Assembly (NCBI RefSeq): GCF_001428525.1
Contig: NZ_LMHW01000014.1
Location: 248,001-312,000, forward strand
From: Flavobacterium sp. Root186
GTDB lineage: Bacteria; Bacteroidota; Bacteroidia; Flavobacteriales; Flavobacteriaceae
DNA length: 64,000 nucleotides
Direction: 5' to 3'
Shown here piece after piece: positions 1-9,480 of this stretch; within the stretch, counting starts at the first letter, position 1; each line of letters begins with the position of its first letter. The notes under the pieces were generated by a model. That model had not been told where the DNA came from, did no database searches, and saw nothing but the letters and a program-made list of their open reading frames with translations. Both the position numbers and the translations under genes were made by a program.

Positions 1-10
1 ATTTAAGAAA

Positions 11-3000
11 TTAAAACAAAAGTCTAAGTCCGTGTTCTATATATCTTATTAAGTTTCGGTTAGTTGGACTAATACCATTTACACGATTTCCTGACATTCC
101 TTTTTTTCTCCAATCTTCTATTTGTATCTGTTCACTACCACGAATTGCCCAATAGGCTGGATCTCCTATTCTTGATGCGTAGCCTCCCGGCATTGTTGCT
201 GGTAAAGAACTCGAAAGACTTGCAGGTCCATATCCTTTAATATGATGAGTCGCATCTCGTCTTTTTACAATGTCTTCCGGCGTTCCTTTTCCACTAGATC
301 TTCCAACATACACTAATCTACCGTCTAAACTAGTTTTTGTATAGGTAACATAATGAAAGTCACTTGGATCTAATGACCTATGTATCGCATCTACAATTTC
401 CCTTGCATCATCTCTTATAACTTCCCTGTTGTCCCAAGTCCATACTGTTGCTGCAGTACCCCAGGCAACCGGAATCAAAACATCATCTGCAACACCTATA
501 ACCGTTACATCATCTGCGGCTAATCCGACGGTCGCTGCTGTAGCATAAGCAAAAGCTTCATGATTATATCTTGATGCATTCTCATTGTTCTCTTTAGCAT
601 TATATAATTGAATATATTCATCTCCAGAGCTAGTAGCACTAGCACCTAAAGCCGCCTTATTATTATAATTATCTATATAGCTATTAGAACTACCTGTTAC
701 ATAAGATGAAGCCAAACTAGAACCAGTTGCAGAGAAAGCACTCATCCAAGTATTAAGATTCCATTTTACAGGATTAAGCTCGCCACTGGCAGCTCCTCCA
801 TGAACATAAATAGAAAATAGAAATCCTGCCACAAAATTCCAAACTTCTCCACTCTGGTCAGTATATTTTAGAGGATTATTTAATACATAACCATAACGGT
901 TATAGTTCTGCATATTAAATAAATCCTGAACATTGTTATCAGGCTGTAAAAACCTATGCAGTTTAGGATCATACAAGCGTCCGTTCATGTTTATAATCCC
1001 CACGCTTTGTAGGTGCTCATGACCAGTATATCCCCTATCTAAAACTGTTAGTCCATTAAGAGGATTACCAGCCCCATCCTGAACTTTAATAATACTTCCC
1101 CATGCATCAAACAAACGCTTTTCTACTACTGCTCCGTTTGCATCGGTAATGGCTAAAATACTTCCTTGATAATCGCGCTGTAAATATAAATAATTTTGTG
1201 TGTTTCCGTCACTTTTAACTACAGCTGGAGCAGAATAGCCATCACCACCTATATAAGTAACAAAATCAAAAGTATTAGTTGTCCTGTTTTCTTTAATTTC
1301 CATTGTGCCATCAGAGGAATAGTGTTTGCGCAATGGTCTTATCAGTTTATCATCAAAGCTGCCATAAAACATAGTACTTCGTTGATTATCATCATTATAA
1401 ACAAAATTTATTCGCTCAATTCCAAGTTCTTTAATTTCTTCAGGACTTTTAAATACATTGTAAAAAATCTCAAGTTCTTTGGCTGTTGCAAGAGGAATAC
1501 TTGTTTTACGAATTTGTACATCATCGTACCATATATTTCCTTGAGAATTATTATCTAATCGTAGGCGGATTTTCTTCACATTTGCAGGAACTAAAAATGT
1601 TTTGGTTACCTTAGTCCATGTACCAGTAATATTTGAAACTACATTGTCATATGAGAGAGCTCCCACTGCATCTTTCATCACTAAGAAAATCTGAGCCTGC
1701 GGATTGTCACTATACACCCATGCAGAATAAGTATATTCGGTTGGTCCAATGTTATTGATATCAATCCACTTATCTGAATATACATATTGTTCGGTCGTTA
1801 ATGTATTTGCCAGTTTTAAAGTGTTTTTCCCTACTGCATGTCCGATTTTTACAGCATCATAACTATAGAAATTTGTATTAGGAAATTTTTCAATACCCCA
1901 GCCGATTTTATCCTCCATACTGTCATTAAAGATACCTTCTCTATTAGCATAATATCCTAAAGTTTCTTGAGTAGGTTCTATAGAACTATTCTGATATGGT
2001 CTGTTCGAATAATTATAATTATAAGTCCCTAAATTATTCTGTGTGATTCTTCCTTTATCATCATAGGACTGTGTTTCCTGAGTTCCTAGAAAATTATTGA
2101 ATTTTGTCAGACGGTCTTTAGCATCATAATCAAAGCTTTCGCTCCAGCCAAATAAATTATTAGATCTGCTGGTAAAGTTAGTCTTAGCGGTGTCAAATAG
2201 CTGATCTAAGGTTAATATATTTGTTACAGGAGTTGTTTTATCGAATTTAAACTGCTTCACATAACCATTAGTATCATAATTTTTCGTAATTGTTGTTGGT
2301 CCGCTTTGTGCGGTCAATAGCTGTCCTCTGCTGTCAACTGAATTGGTCTGCCATATTACATTATTAGTAATACTGTCTAAGATTTGATAGGGAACCCCAT
2401 TTTTATAAGTATTTTGCACAGTTCTGCTGCTTATTTTAGCTCCTATTTTTGCGGTCGAATTTTCGAAATCAAGCCTCCCTAAATCATCATAAGTAAATCT
2501 TTTTATAAATACGGCATAAGGGGTTGTTTCTGTTTTTTTTATAATTCTTTTTGAGGCATCATATTTATAGTCAATAGTGATTGTATTAGTTCCATTTGCC
2601 AAATCATCAAATTTACTCTTGACCAATAGCTTAGAAGCTGAATCATAAGTGTATGTGGTCTTAGAGTTTGTTTTATTTCCTGATATCGTTTTGGTGTCTA
2701 ACTTACCTAAGCTGCTAAGATTATAAGTTGTTGTTCCATTTCCATTAACCTCACTTTTTAATTCTCCAAAATCATTATATGAGTATGTAACAGTACCTGC
2801 CGAAGGATCAATAAGCTGTTTTTTTCGTCCCCATCCATCTTGGGTAACTGTCGTAATAATACCTCCGTAATTTGTCTCTCTTAAATTGCCATTGGGAAAA
2901 TAAGAATAAGTAATTGTATTTGACGGAATGTCGTACATTGAAGTTACTTTACCTAGTGCATTTTTAATATAATATTCAGTCTTCGTTCCATCTGACACAG

Positions 3001-6000
3001 TTGTTTTTAGTCCCGTATAGGCAAGAGCTGTTGTTTTTCCTGTAAATGAAATACTTTGAGACAACCTTCCATATGCGTCGTATTTCGTTTCGTTCCATTG
3101 AGAAGGAGTCGTTCCTATATAAGGTTCACTGACTTTAGACGTACGATCATAAATGTCATATAAATACGAAATATAAGAGAAAGATCCCATTATATTTTTG
3201 ACTCCGGTTTTTGTTTTTCTACCCAAGTCATCAAAGGTGTCTTCTTCAACACTTCCGTCACTTCCAGTTTTTGTATGAACAGTAGTTCCAGAATTGTTTA
3301 CATAAGTAAAAGTCGTAACAAAGTTTAGGTAATCTGTTTCTTTTGTTTTTTTGAACCATGAATCGTATTCGTATAAAGTTTTTTGTAGAAAAGGATTTGT
3401 ATTTGATGCCAAAGTTCCATTTGTATTATATTCAAATGTCGTAGCAAGACCTTCAATATCAGTGCTTTTTATTAAGAACCTACCTGTTGTTTCATATTCA
3501 AAGTTCATTTCTCTAATATCAGAACCTGCTGTGAATGTCTTTTTTATAATGTTTCCAAAATTGTCGTAAGCGATATCTTCTGTCACTAAGTTCGTTGTTG
3601 CATCACCTTTTCTTTGTACTTTTGAAAGAAGATCGTCATTATTGTAAAAGTAGTATTCCTCACTTTTCATCGATTGAGTCCCTAATGTAGAATTGACTAT
3701 TTTACTTAGCGGACGTCCGACCATATAGCGAGCTGCAGGAATACCTTGATATACAACATCCACTACATTTTTCTGTATATCAGTAGTTCCTTCTTTGAAA
3801 GTTGTTGTAATTTTTAAAGGGTTATTGTTAGAATCATAAACAGTGTTCACTTCTTTACTGGTTGAAGTTTGTCCATCATATTCTGTAACAGGACTACTTT
3901 TTAATTTGTATACCTTATTACTTTGAAGGGCATCTGTCGGCAGATTATACTCGATTACTGATCTTGAAATTAAATCGGATGGAATGGCACTATTAGGGTT
4001 ATAGAGACCAAGTGCAGAGTAATTTTCGTTATTTGCTCCTCTTCTTGTAATATCAAATCTTGAAACATTTGAGACTAAGGAAGAAACAGATGCATCATCA
4101 AACCAATTGGTCTGCATTGTTCCCCTAAAACCTAGAAAGCCCAAGCCTTCAACATTAGAGACTGCTCCATAATATTGAAAAATCTTCTTTTTAGAACTCG
4201 TTGCACTCTTTTTTTCCAACATAGTAACAACTAAAAAATTAGGATCATTAAGAATATCAATATTAGGATAATTGTCAACATTGCTGCTGTTAAAATAAAC
4301 AGAGTATGGTCCTTGCTGAGATCTTGTATCCAACGGCTGATAAGAAATCGTTTCAGTTACACCGTTTCCAGTAGTTATCTTGTTTAATAAAACATCATAT
4401 TTATTTACTCTGGTAGAATACAAGCCATAAATTGAATTTCCTGTTATTAAAAAATAATTAGCACTTTTACTTGCATCGTTCAAATTTGCAAATATTGGTA
4501 TAGGAAATCTATTTATATTATTTTCGGCGAAATAAAAGGGTAATGTAGAAATGTAACTCATGACAGTTCCAGTAAATGACTTGGCAAATGAGATTATAAA
4601 TTTTGTCATCTGAGGGCTTTTGTAAGGTCTGGTAACCTGATTGCCACTGTCGTCTTTCTCAACAGTAAAATTCTGCTGATTTAAAATATCGGTTTTTCCA
4701 TCACCATTCATATCAATGGCCATAAAAGTATTTTCATTTAAACTAGTCGTCCATTCATTATTATTAATAATTTCATTGTAGTACTTTTTTACTTCTGATT
4801 GCTTGTATGCTTGACCTATTGCGCAGTTTACTTTATTAAAATTTGTTCCTGTTGACATAAAGAAATTCCAACTGTCTTGGTCTACTGCATTTGGAATTAC
4901 AAAGTCTGCCTTTCCATCTCCATTATAGTCTCCCAGCAATATTTCTTTATCAGTAACTATTGCACTATCAAGCTTTTCGAACACCTTTACGAAAACATTA
5001 TTAGCGTTCAACGAGTGAACTCTCACAATGCCACTTCTAATAACTATAACGTCCGATTTTCCATCACCATTCACATCTGCAATGTACAGTTTGCAGTTAC
5101 CATCTACAGACAGACTTCCAGCATCAAAAACATAATTTCCCGTAAGACGCTTATCCATGTTGATAAAATAAACCGTTCCATCATACAACTCATTTACTTC
5201 TTCAGGTACATTATCATCATCACAAGGTCCTAAGAATGTATATTGAATTTCTTTTTCAACGGCAATAATATCTGTAAGACCATCTCCGTTGAAATCTCCG
5301 TTTAGATACATTTTAGAAATATTTTGAACTTTTCGTGAACTGACACATGTTCTTGGATGTGAAGTATAATAAATAAGCTGTGGGAAAGTATATGTTTTTT
5401 CATACTGTAAACCTATTGGAGCTAATGTAGAAGATGCATAAGCCGAAAATTTTGCAACATTCGTAGCTGCATCATGCTTTACTACCGTCCAGCCCTGCTT
5501 TGTTGATAATTTTAATCCTGTTGTTATATTCCCTTCTAGTAAAGAAGTTGGAAATATTTCTTCAAATGCTCCAATAGTATTATCTACAAAACCTATATTT
5601 AAAGAAGAACCCCCAATATTTTTATATAACCAGTATTTCTTTTTAGCATTCGCTGTTGTTTTAGGATATAGGATAATATCCGTCTTTCCATCTCCATCGA
5701 AATCTCCAGAAACGTTTCCCATAGTCTGAAAGTCAATACCAGCCAGATCTAAAGTAGACGGAGCAGTATTTATTACATTACTATTAACTAAATCACCATA
5801 CTTAAAAACAGTTGGATTATAGCTTTTAGAATTATCTCCACTCTTTTCCGTTATATTAATTAATCTCTGATAATCTTTATAAGTTTCATCATAACCAAGA
5901 GAATAGTTCCTAAAACCAATACCATTTGTAAAAACTTTAATACCGCTTAAAATATTAGTTTGCAAAATGCTTTGACCTCCAACATAACTTTGTTCTGGAC

Positions 6001-6700
6001 GTTTTCTGTTTACATATGAAAATTGGATTTCGTTGAGAGGGGTTCCAGTTGAGAGGGCACCATATTTTATTGATGCAATATTTAAGTCATTGTTTGCTAA
6101 TGTATATTCATAATTGATCCTAACACCTTTTGAGTTTTCCCAAGTAGTTATTGACCAGGTAGTCAAAGATCTTGAATGTACAGTACTTCCATAATATGCT
6201 ACTGATCCGTCTGGATATTCAACTTTAAAAGAATCAGGACCAAAACCGAGTCCATTAGGATGAACTCCTAAAGAAGTAACCCTAATATTGGAATAATTTT
6301 CCGTTTCATATACAGTATTGTGCGCGCCATACACATCTGTTCCATTTTTTACGATCAATCGCTGGCCATCCAAGGCAAACCTGTCTAAGGTATCAAAATC
6401 AACGGGATCAATTGTACCGTCGTGGTGTTTTGTAGATGCAATACGGGTAATTCCCGAAACTCCGGCAATACCCCAGCCATAACCCGCAATCCCGTTGCCT
6501 CCCTGACTATTGTAATGCAGGCTAATTATTGGCGCAACTCCATTTATTCCTTGAGGTACAAGAATTGGAACGTCATAATTAGCAGCACCAGATAAAGAAA
6601 CAGATAATTGACCATCGGTAATACCAACTTCCGTTGAAGTTTGGGAATTAACAAATAAAGTCAATGAAAAAAGAATAACTGTAAGGTAAAATTGTTTCAT
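11..6700 (-). CDS. SpvB/FG-GAP/RHS polymorphic toxin, secreted
   Basis: A 2229-residue secreted protein built like Tc-toxin B/C and RHS polymorphic toxins. A signal peptide (residues 1-19) precedes an SpvB-like N-terminus (about 25-300). Five FG-GAP/VCBS calcium-loop repeats of the form DxNGDGxxD follow near residues 335, 470, 545, 593 and 665. YD/RHS repeats fill about 1090-1570, a carbohydrate-binding-like jelly-roll about 1600-1730, and the RHS core about 1835-1950 (RLYDPKLHRFLQPD, then NPLKYTDQSGE). The variable tip after about 2110 contains YVGRSSG, RRDATHH and RGSEQ. This resembles URI/GIY-YIG-type nuclease toxins; that fold is inferred from motif spacing. The protein has no type 9 sorting domain of its own. 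It starts 3 bp after a small gene that has one. The stop lies 10 bp from the window edge, so an immunity gene, normally immediately downstream, cannot be seen. Confidence 0.9.
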   Translation of the reverse strand: MKQFYLTVILFSLTLFVNSQTSTEVGITDGQLSVSLSGAANYDVPILVPQGINGVAPIISLHYNSQGGNGIAGYGWGIAGVSGITRIASTKHHDGTIDPVDFDTLDRFALDGQRLIVKNGTDVYGAHNTVYETENYSNIRVTSLGVHPNGLGFGPDSFKVEYPDGSVAYYGSTVHSRSLTTWSITTWENSKGVRINYEYTLANNDLNIASIKYGALSTGTPLNEIQFSYVNRKRPEQSYVGGQSILQTNILSGIKVFTNGIGFRNYSLGYDETYKDYQRLINITEKSGDNSKSYNPTVFKYGDLVNSNVINTAPSTLDLAGIDFQTMGNVSGDFDGDGKTDIILYPKTTANAKKKYWLYKNIGGSSLNIGFVDNTIGAFEEIFPTSLLEGNITTGLKLSTKQGWTVVKHDAATNVAKFSAYASSTLAPIGLQYEKTYTFPQLIYYTSHPRTCVSSRKVQNISKMYLNGDFNGDGLTDIIAVEKEIQYTFLGPCDDDNVPEEVNELYDGTVYFINMDKRLTGNYVFDAGSLSVDGNCKLYIADVNGDGKSDVIVIRSGIVRVHSLNANNVFVKVFEKLDSAIVTDKEILLGDYNGDGKADFVIPNAVDQDSWNFFMSTGTNFNKVNCAIGQAYKQSEVKKYYNEIINNNEWTTSLNENTFMAIDMNGDGKTDILNQQNFTVEKDDSGNQVTRPYKSPQMTKFIISFAKSFTGTVMSYISTLPFYFAENNINRFPIPIFANLNDASKSANYFLITGNSIYGLYSTRVNKYDVLLNKITTGNGVTETISYQPLDTRSQQGPYSVYFNSSNVDNYPNIDILNDPNFLVVTMLEKKSATSSKKKIFQYYGAVSNVEGLGFLGFRGTMQTNWFDDASVSSLVSNVSRFDITRRGANNENYSALGLYNPNSAIPSDLISRSVIEYNLPTDALQSNKVYKLKSSPVTEYDGQTSTSKEVNTVYDSNNNPLKITTTFKEGTTDIQKNVVDVVYQGIPAARYMVGRPLSKIVNSTLGTQSMKSEEYYFYNNDDLLSKVQRKGDATTNLVTEDIAYDNFGNIIKKTFTAGSDIREMNFEYETTGRFLIKSTDIEGLATTFEYNTNGTLASNTNPFLQKTLYEYDSWFKKTKETDYLNFVTTFTYVNNSGTTVHTKTGSDGSVEEDTFDDLGRKTKTGVKNIMGSFSYISYLYDIYDRTSKVSEPYIGTTPSQWNETKYDAYGRLSQSISFTGKTTALAYTGLKTTVSDGTKTEYYIKNALGKVTSMYDIPSNTITYSYFPNGNLRETNYGGIITTVTQDGWGRKKQLIDPSAGTVTYSYNDFGELKSEVNGNGTTTYNLSSLGKLDTKTISGNKTNSKTTYTYDSASKLLVKSKFDDLANGTNTITIDYKYDASKRIIKKTETTPYAVFIKRFTYDDLGRLDFENSTAKIGAKISSRTVQNTYKNGVPYQILDSITNNVIWQTNSVDSRGQLLTAQSGPTTITKNYDTNGYVKQFKFDKTTPVTNILTLDQLFDTAKTNFTSRSNNLFGWSESFDYDAKDRLTKFNNFLGTQETQSYDDKGRITQNNLGTYNYNYSNRPYQNSSIEPTQETLGYYANREGIFNDSMEDKIGWGIEKFPNTNFYSYDAVKIGHAVGKNTLKLANTLTTEQYVYSDKWIDINNIGPTEYTYSAWVYSDNPQAQIFLVMKDAVGALSYDNVVSNITGTWTKVTKTFLVPANVKKIRLRLDNNSQGNIWYDDVQIRKTSIPLATAKELEIFYNVFKSPEEIKELGIERINFVYNDDNQRSTMFYGSFDDKLIRPLRKHYSSDGTMEIKENRTTNTFDFVTYIGGDGYSAPAVVKSDGNTQNYLYLQRDYQGSILAITDANGAVVEKRLFDAWGSIIKVQDGAGNPLNGLTVLDRGYTGHEHLQSVGIINMNGRLYDPKLHRFLQPDNNVQDLFNMQNYNRYGYVLNNPLKYTDQSGEVWNFVAGFLFSIYVHGGAASGELNPVKWNLNTWMSAFSATGSSLASSYVTGSSNSYIDNYNNKAALGASATSSGDEYIQLYNAKENNENASRYNHEAFAYATAATVGLAADDVTVIGVADDVLIPVAWGTAATVWTWDNREVIRDDAREIVDAIHRSLDPSDFHYVTYTKTSLDGRLVYVGRSSGKGTPEDIVKRRDATHHIKGYGPASLSSSLPATMPGGYASRIGDPAYWAIRGSEQIQIEDWRKKGMSGNRVNGISPTNRNLIRYIEHGLRLLF

Positions 6701-6703
6701 ATA

Positions 6704-7159
6704 CTATTGTTTAATAATTTTAATTGTTTTTTGGTCTCCTTGGGAATAGTTTAATTGCACTAAATAGACACCATTACTGTAATCCTGAAAAGAGATATTG
6801 ATATTGCCTTTATTGTCATTTCCGGTATAGGTTTTCAATACCTGTCCTGTAATATTATAAATCTGAATGGATGAAATAATGTTTTGATCTATAACTTCCC
6901 ATTTCAAATAAAGTTCCTCTCTGACAGGATTTGGATAATAGGAGATGGCATCATCAGGGGAAAATTTCTGAAGATCTTCCTCTGTTAATGATTCGATCTC
7001 TTTAATGTCTTGTGAGGATTTTGCAGTTCCTGTGCAACCAAAACATAATGCACGTTTTATCTGGTTACCAGTTAAAGGATCATAAGTAAACACAAGTTTA
7101 TCTTGCGCCTTTGCAAAAAGAAGCATTAAAAATAAAAGTAGTGTAAAGAATTTTTTCAT
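6704..7159 (-). CDS. Small secreted protein with type 9 secretion sorting domain
   Basis: A 151-residue protein with a signal peptide (1-19) and a C-terminal type A T9SS sorting domain (about 75-151). That domain has the expected YPNPV start, an IYNITGQ strand, an NGVYLV strand and a lysine-rich end. Between them is a short segment (about 22-45) whose YDPLTGNQIKR core resembles one YD/RHS repeat, followed by a CxxC pair (Cys39, Cys42). The next gene, the RHS toxin, begins 3 bp downstream, so the two are almost certainly co-transcribed and probably translated together. I infer that this protein may give the toxin access to the type 9 system, since the toxin has no sorting domain. The sorting domain is clear; the partner role is a hypothesis. 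Confidence 0.85.
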   Translation of the reverse strand: MKKFFTLLLFLMLLFAKAQDKLVFTYDPLTGNQIKRALCFGCTGTAKSSQDIKEIESLTEEDLQKFSPDDAISYYPNPVREELYLKWEVIDQNIISSIQIYNITGQVLKTYTGNDNKGNINISFQDYSNGVYLVQLNYSQGDQKTIKIIKQ

Positions 7160-7406
7160 AAATGCTTGATGATTTTTAAATTTGATTTTGACAATATTTT
7201 AAAAAATCGGCAAATATGATCTTAATATGATTATATTTTTTACTGGGAATCCGTAAACTGTCTGTATAGGACAAAAACACGTATAAATACCCAGTAATTC
7301 AGGGCATTTCCCTTTAGGAAAATTCCTAGTTACTGCTTTTTGAATGAGTAATGTATGTATTTAGAAATACCTTTGATTGATTTAATAATCAGACGGACTT
7401 GACTTC

Positions 7407-7655
7407 CTAAATTTTATTTCTTTTTTTGTATTCATTGTTCAAAGACCAATAGCTTGCATATATAAAAAGAATAAAAAACCAAAATATACTTAATGCCGTA
7501 TCTGGAAAAGTTTTAAGCAAAAAAGAGGGAATATAGCCCGGAAAATAATCATTTATAAGATATGGAAATGCTAAAATCCAAACTACCAAAACGACAACGA
7601 ATAAGGCCAAAAAACAAAATAATAAATGTCGAATAAAATTTATCAAATATTTCAT
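7407..7655 (-). CDS. Small two-helix membrane protein, function unknown
   Basis: An 82-residue hypothetical protein with two predicted membrane helices (about residues 8-33 and 55-73) and a basic C-terminal tail, so it is probably an inner-membrane protein. I place the start at the ATG at 7655 (MKYLINF). An ATG two codons upstream and a TTG five codons upstream are in frame but add nothing recognisable. It lies between the toxin pair and a small lipoprotein on the same strand, with gaps too wide to be sure of an operon. No family recognised. Its position in an accessory region with a secreted toxin allows, but does not show, an immunity-like role. Confidence 0.5.
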   Translation of the reverse strand: MKYLINFIRHLLFCFLALFVVVLVVWILAFPYLINDYFPGYIPSFLLKTFPDTALSIFWFFILFIYASYWSLNNEYKKRNKI

Positions 7656-7770
7656 AATCATTAATTTCAACTTTAGAATAAAAATTTAAATTTGAACAAC
7701 TACACACAACTAATTTTTTAAAAAATAACACATTGTAACCTATAATTACAATGTGTTAATTATAAAAACT

Positions 7771-8097
7771 TTATCTATTGTCAATTTGTATTCTACGATC
7801 GACTTTTCTTTCTCCTTCATCCACACTTGTTAATTTTCCTTCATAAAAATAAAAGAATCTGACATCTGCTCCGCTACCATCTGAATCATACCAAACTTGA
7901 CGTTTAACTTTATAAACAGTAACTCCATCCTTCATCGCAACTAAAGTTTTTCTTTTTACAACCTTATTAAAGTCCTCTAAAGACATTCCTATATAAACTT
8001 TACTGGTTATTTCTTCTATTTGTCTTTTCCCTGACATGCATCCAACAAGCATTAAAACACAAAAACTAACAATACTAAAAATTTTAATTTTTCTCAT
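7771..8097 (-). CDS. Small lipoprotein, possible BamE/SmpA-like fold
   Basis: A 108-residue protein with a lipoprotein signal peptide ending in the lipobox LVGC (Cys20), so it is expected to be a lipid-anchored envelope protein. The segment after the anchor, KVYIGMSLEDFNKVV, resembles the start of BamE/SmpA-like domains, where a GMS/GMT turn precedes a helix. The rest is strand-rich with several aromatic residues. The resemblance is short, so I name no function. The gene lies on the same strand as the membrane protein and toxin pair, next to the mobile element. Confidence 0.65.
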   Translation of the reverse strand: MRKIKIFSIVSFCVLMLVGCMSGKRQIEEITSKVYIGMSLEDFNKVVKRKTLVAMKDGVTVYKVKRQVWYDSDGSGADVRFFYFYEGKLTSVDEGERKVDRRIQIDNR

Positions 8098-8425
8098 TTA
8101 ACAGATTTAAGTTCTTTCACTTAAACCCAAAGCGAAGTTATAGATACGAAAAAGCGTGGGTTCATAGCCTTTTGTTAATCAGAGGCTTCCGACGGCCCAC
8201 ACACAAACAAGTACTACAAAGCCCACGCCAAAGCGTGAGCATCAGTCTTACTTTTCGATGTGTGTTGAAATTGTCGGAATTCCTGACACGAAAAATAGCT
8301 AACGCTAATATTTTATTTTTACGAGAACAAATATATAATCTATTCTTGTATTATTTAGACCCACCTCAATTTAAAGCTAAGGCAAGTTTTTAGTTGCATC
8401 AAAACACCTTTGATATCAGATGTAA
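8098..8425. other. Gene-poor spacer with small hairpins
   Basis: No convincing gene in these 328 bases. The part at 8145-8225 is visibly richer in G and C than its surroundings. It holds a CACGC-CAAA-GCGTG hairpin (8222-8238), an AGCCT/AGGCT stem (about 8166-8187) and a second copy of the AAAGCGTG word (8153-8160). This could be a structured RNA, or the edge or replication region of the neighbouring element. An open frame on the plus strand here has no recognisable protein character. Confidence 0.4.
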
Positions 8426-9259
8426 TTACTTCCCAATAACATAAATCGATTTCCAGTTTTTAGGAAACTTTTGCTCATCCCATATAATTCGAAAGCGTTG
8501 TTCTGTACATATTCCCGGCGTTACATAAAAGACAGCATAGAAAATTTTATAAATTGAATGATTTGAATAACCTGCAACATCTATTAAAATCTCTTCAATA
8601 GTTTTTATAAGTCTATTTTCATCGGTTGCATATTTATATTCTATCGCAGTATTCAGAGATGGAATTAATATATCTGGCCTATAGCATTTTGAATGCTTAA
8701 CAAATGGCTCGGATGGCTCCATATAGTTGGGAAATGTAGCTTTTATGACGTGTTTAACAGAATTGTATATAATGGTTTCGCTTGATGGTTTTCTGTCAAG
8801 TTCTTCAATAATACAAGAAGTATTACTAAGAATATTTTCTAAATAGATTAAACCAATATTTTTATTTACTTTTTCATCAAAAGCTTCGTACGGAAGCAAA
8901 AACTTTTTAATTTTATTTAAATCTTCACTTACATAAAATATACTTCCATAATCTGGATCTTCCAAAGTTAAAATACTATTATAAGCAGGATCTAGAATAT
9001 GGCATAAATCTGTTTTAAAAATCGTTAAAAGCTCTCTACTATTTTGCGTTTCAAAATAATTAATTAAGATCAAATAAAGTTCATTTATCGAACTATTAAA
9101 TAGACCGTATGCTTGCTCAATTTGCTTATCAATATAATAATCTTCTCCTTCCCCACAGAAGTCTAATTTTACATTTAGGTTTTCAACTTGAGCCAAATGA
9201 TAAGTCAAATCATTCAGTTTTTCATTAATTATTTTTTCTTGATAAATTAGATTTCTCAT
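8426..9259 (-). CDS. PD-(D/E)XK nuclease-like protein
   Basis: A 277-residue protein with a helical N-terminal half (about 1-170) and a C-terminal restriction-endonuclease-like domain (about 190-277). The signature is RPDILIP followed by AIEYKYA, the spaced D and ExK triad of the PD-(D/E)XK fold. Next come a helix with conserved acidic residues and a VFYVTPG strand. Proteins of this type in Bacteroidota are usually annotated only as nuclease-domain proteins of unknown role. It sits on the AT-rich side of the integrative element, upstream of the replication gene, and is a plausible cargo or defence gene. No methyltransferase or other partner is adjacent. The fold call is from the motif; the biological role is unknown. 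Confidence 0.6.
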   Translation of the reverse strand: MRNLIYQEKIINEKLNDLTYHLAQVENLNVKLDFCGEGEDYYIDKQIEQAYGLFNSSINELYLILINYFETQNSRELLTIFKTDLCHILDPAYNSILTLEDPDYGSIFYVSEDLNKIKKFLLPYEAFDEKVNKNIGLIYLENILSNTSCIIEELDRKPSSETIIYNSVKHVIKATFPNYMEPSEPFVKHSKCYRPDILIPSLNTAIEYKYATDENRLIKTIEEILIDVAGYSNHSIYKIFYAVFYVTPGICTEQRFRIIWDEQKFPKNWKSIYVIGK

Positions 9260-9378
9260 TTATAATATTTTAGGTTATAACGCAACAACTTTCGTGTATG
9301 CAACTTTTAATTACAAAAGAGTCAAAAAAGTTATTTTACATTTCTCTTTTCAAAAATAATTAAAAAAGATTACAAATA

Positions 9379-9480
9379 ATGGAATGGTTTTCAACTTGTA
9401 TAAGCTATGTAAATCAAATCCTTTCTTTAATTATTGGTATGATATTTCATTTTCAAATTAAATTTAGAGAATATATTTAA
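9379..9480 (+). CDS. Possible 33-residue hydrophobic peptide
   Basis: A short open frame from an ATG at 9379 to a TAA at 9478-9480. It encodes a peptide with one hydrophobic stretch (about residues 13-24) and a charged tail. It overlaps the last four bases of the convergent replication gene. Nothing else supports it, and it may be chance in AT-rich DNA. Confidence 0.15.
   Translation: MEWFSTCISYVNQILSLIIGMIFHFQIKFREYI

Noticed and set aside
7549..7731. 60-codon minus-strand frame overlapping the small membrane protein gene
   Set aside because: It overlaps a better candidate with two clear membrane helices and has no protein-like pattern.
8172..8393. 73-codon plus-strand frame in the spacer
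   Set aside because: No domain, atypical composition, and it lies over hairpins and repeats in non-coding DNA.
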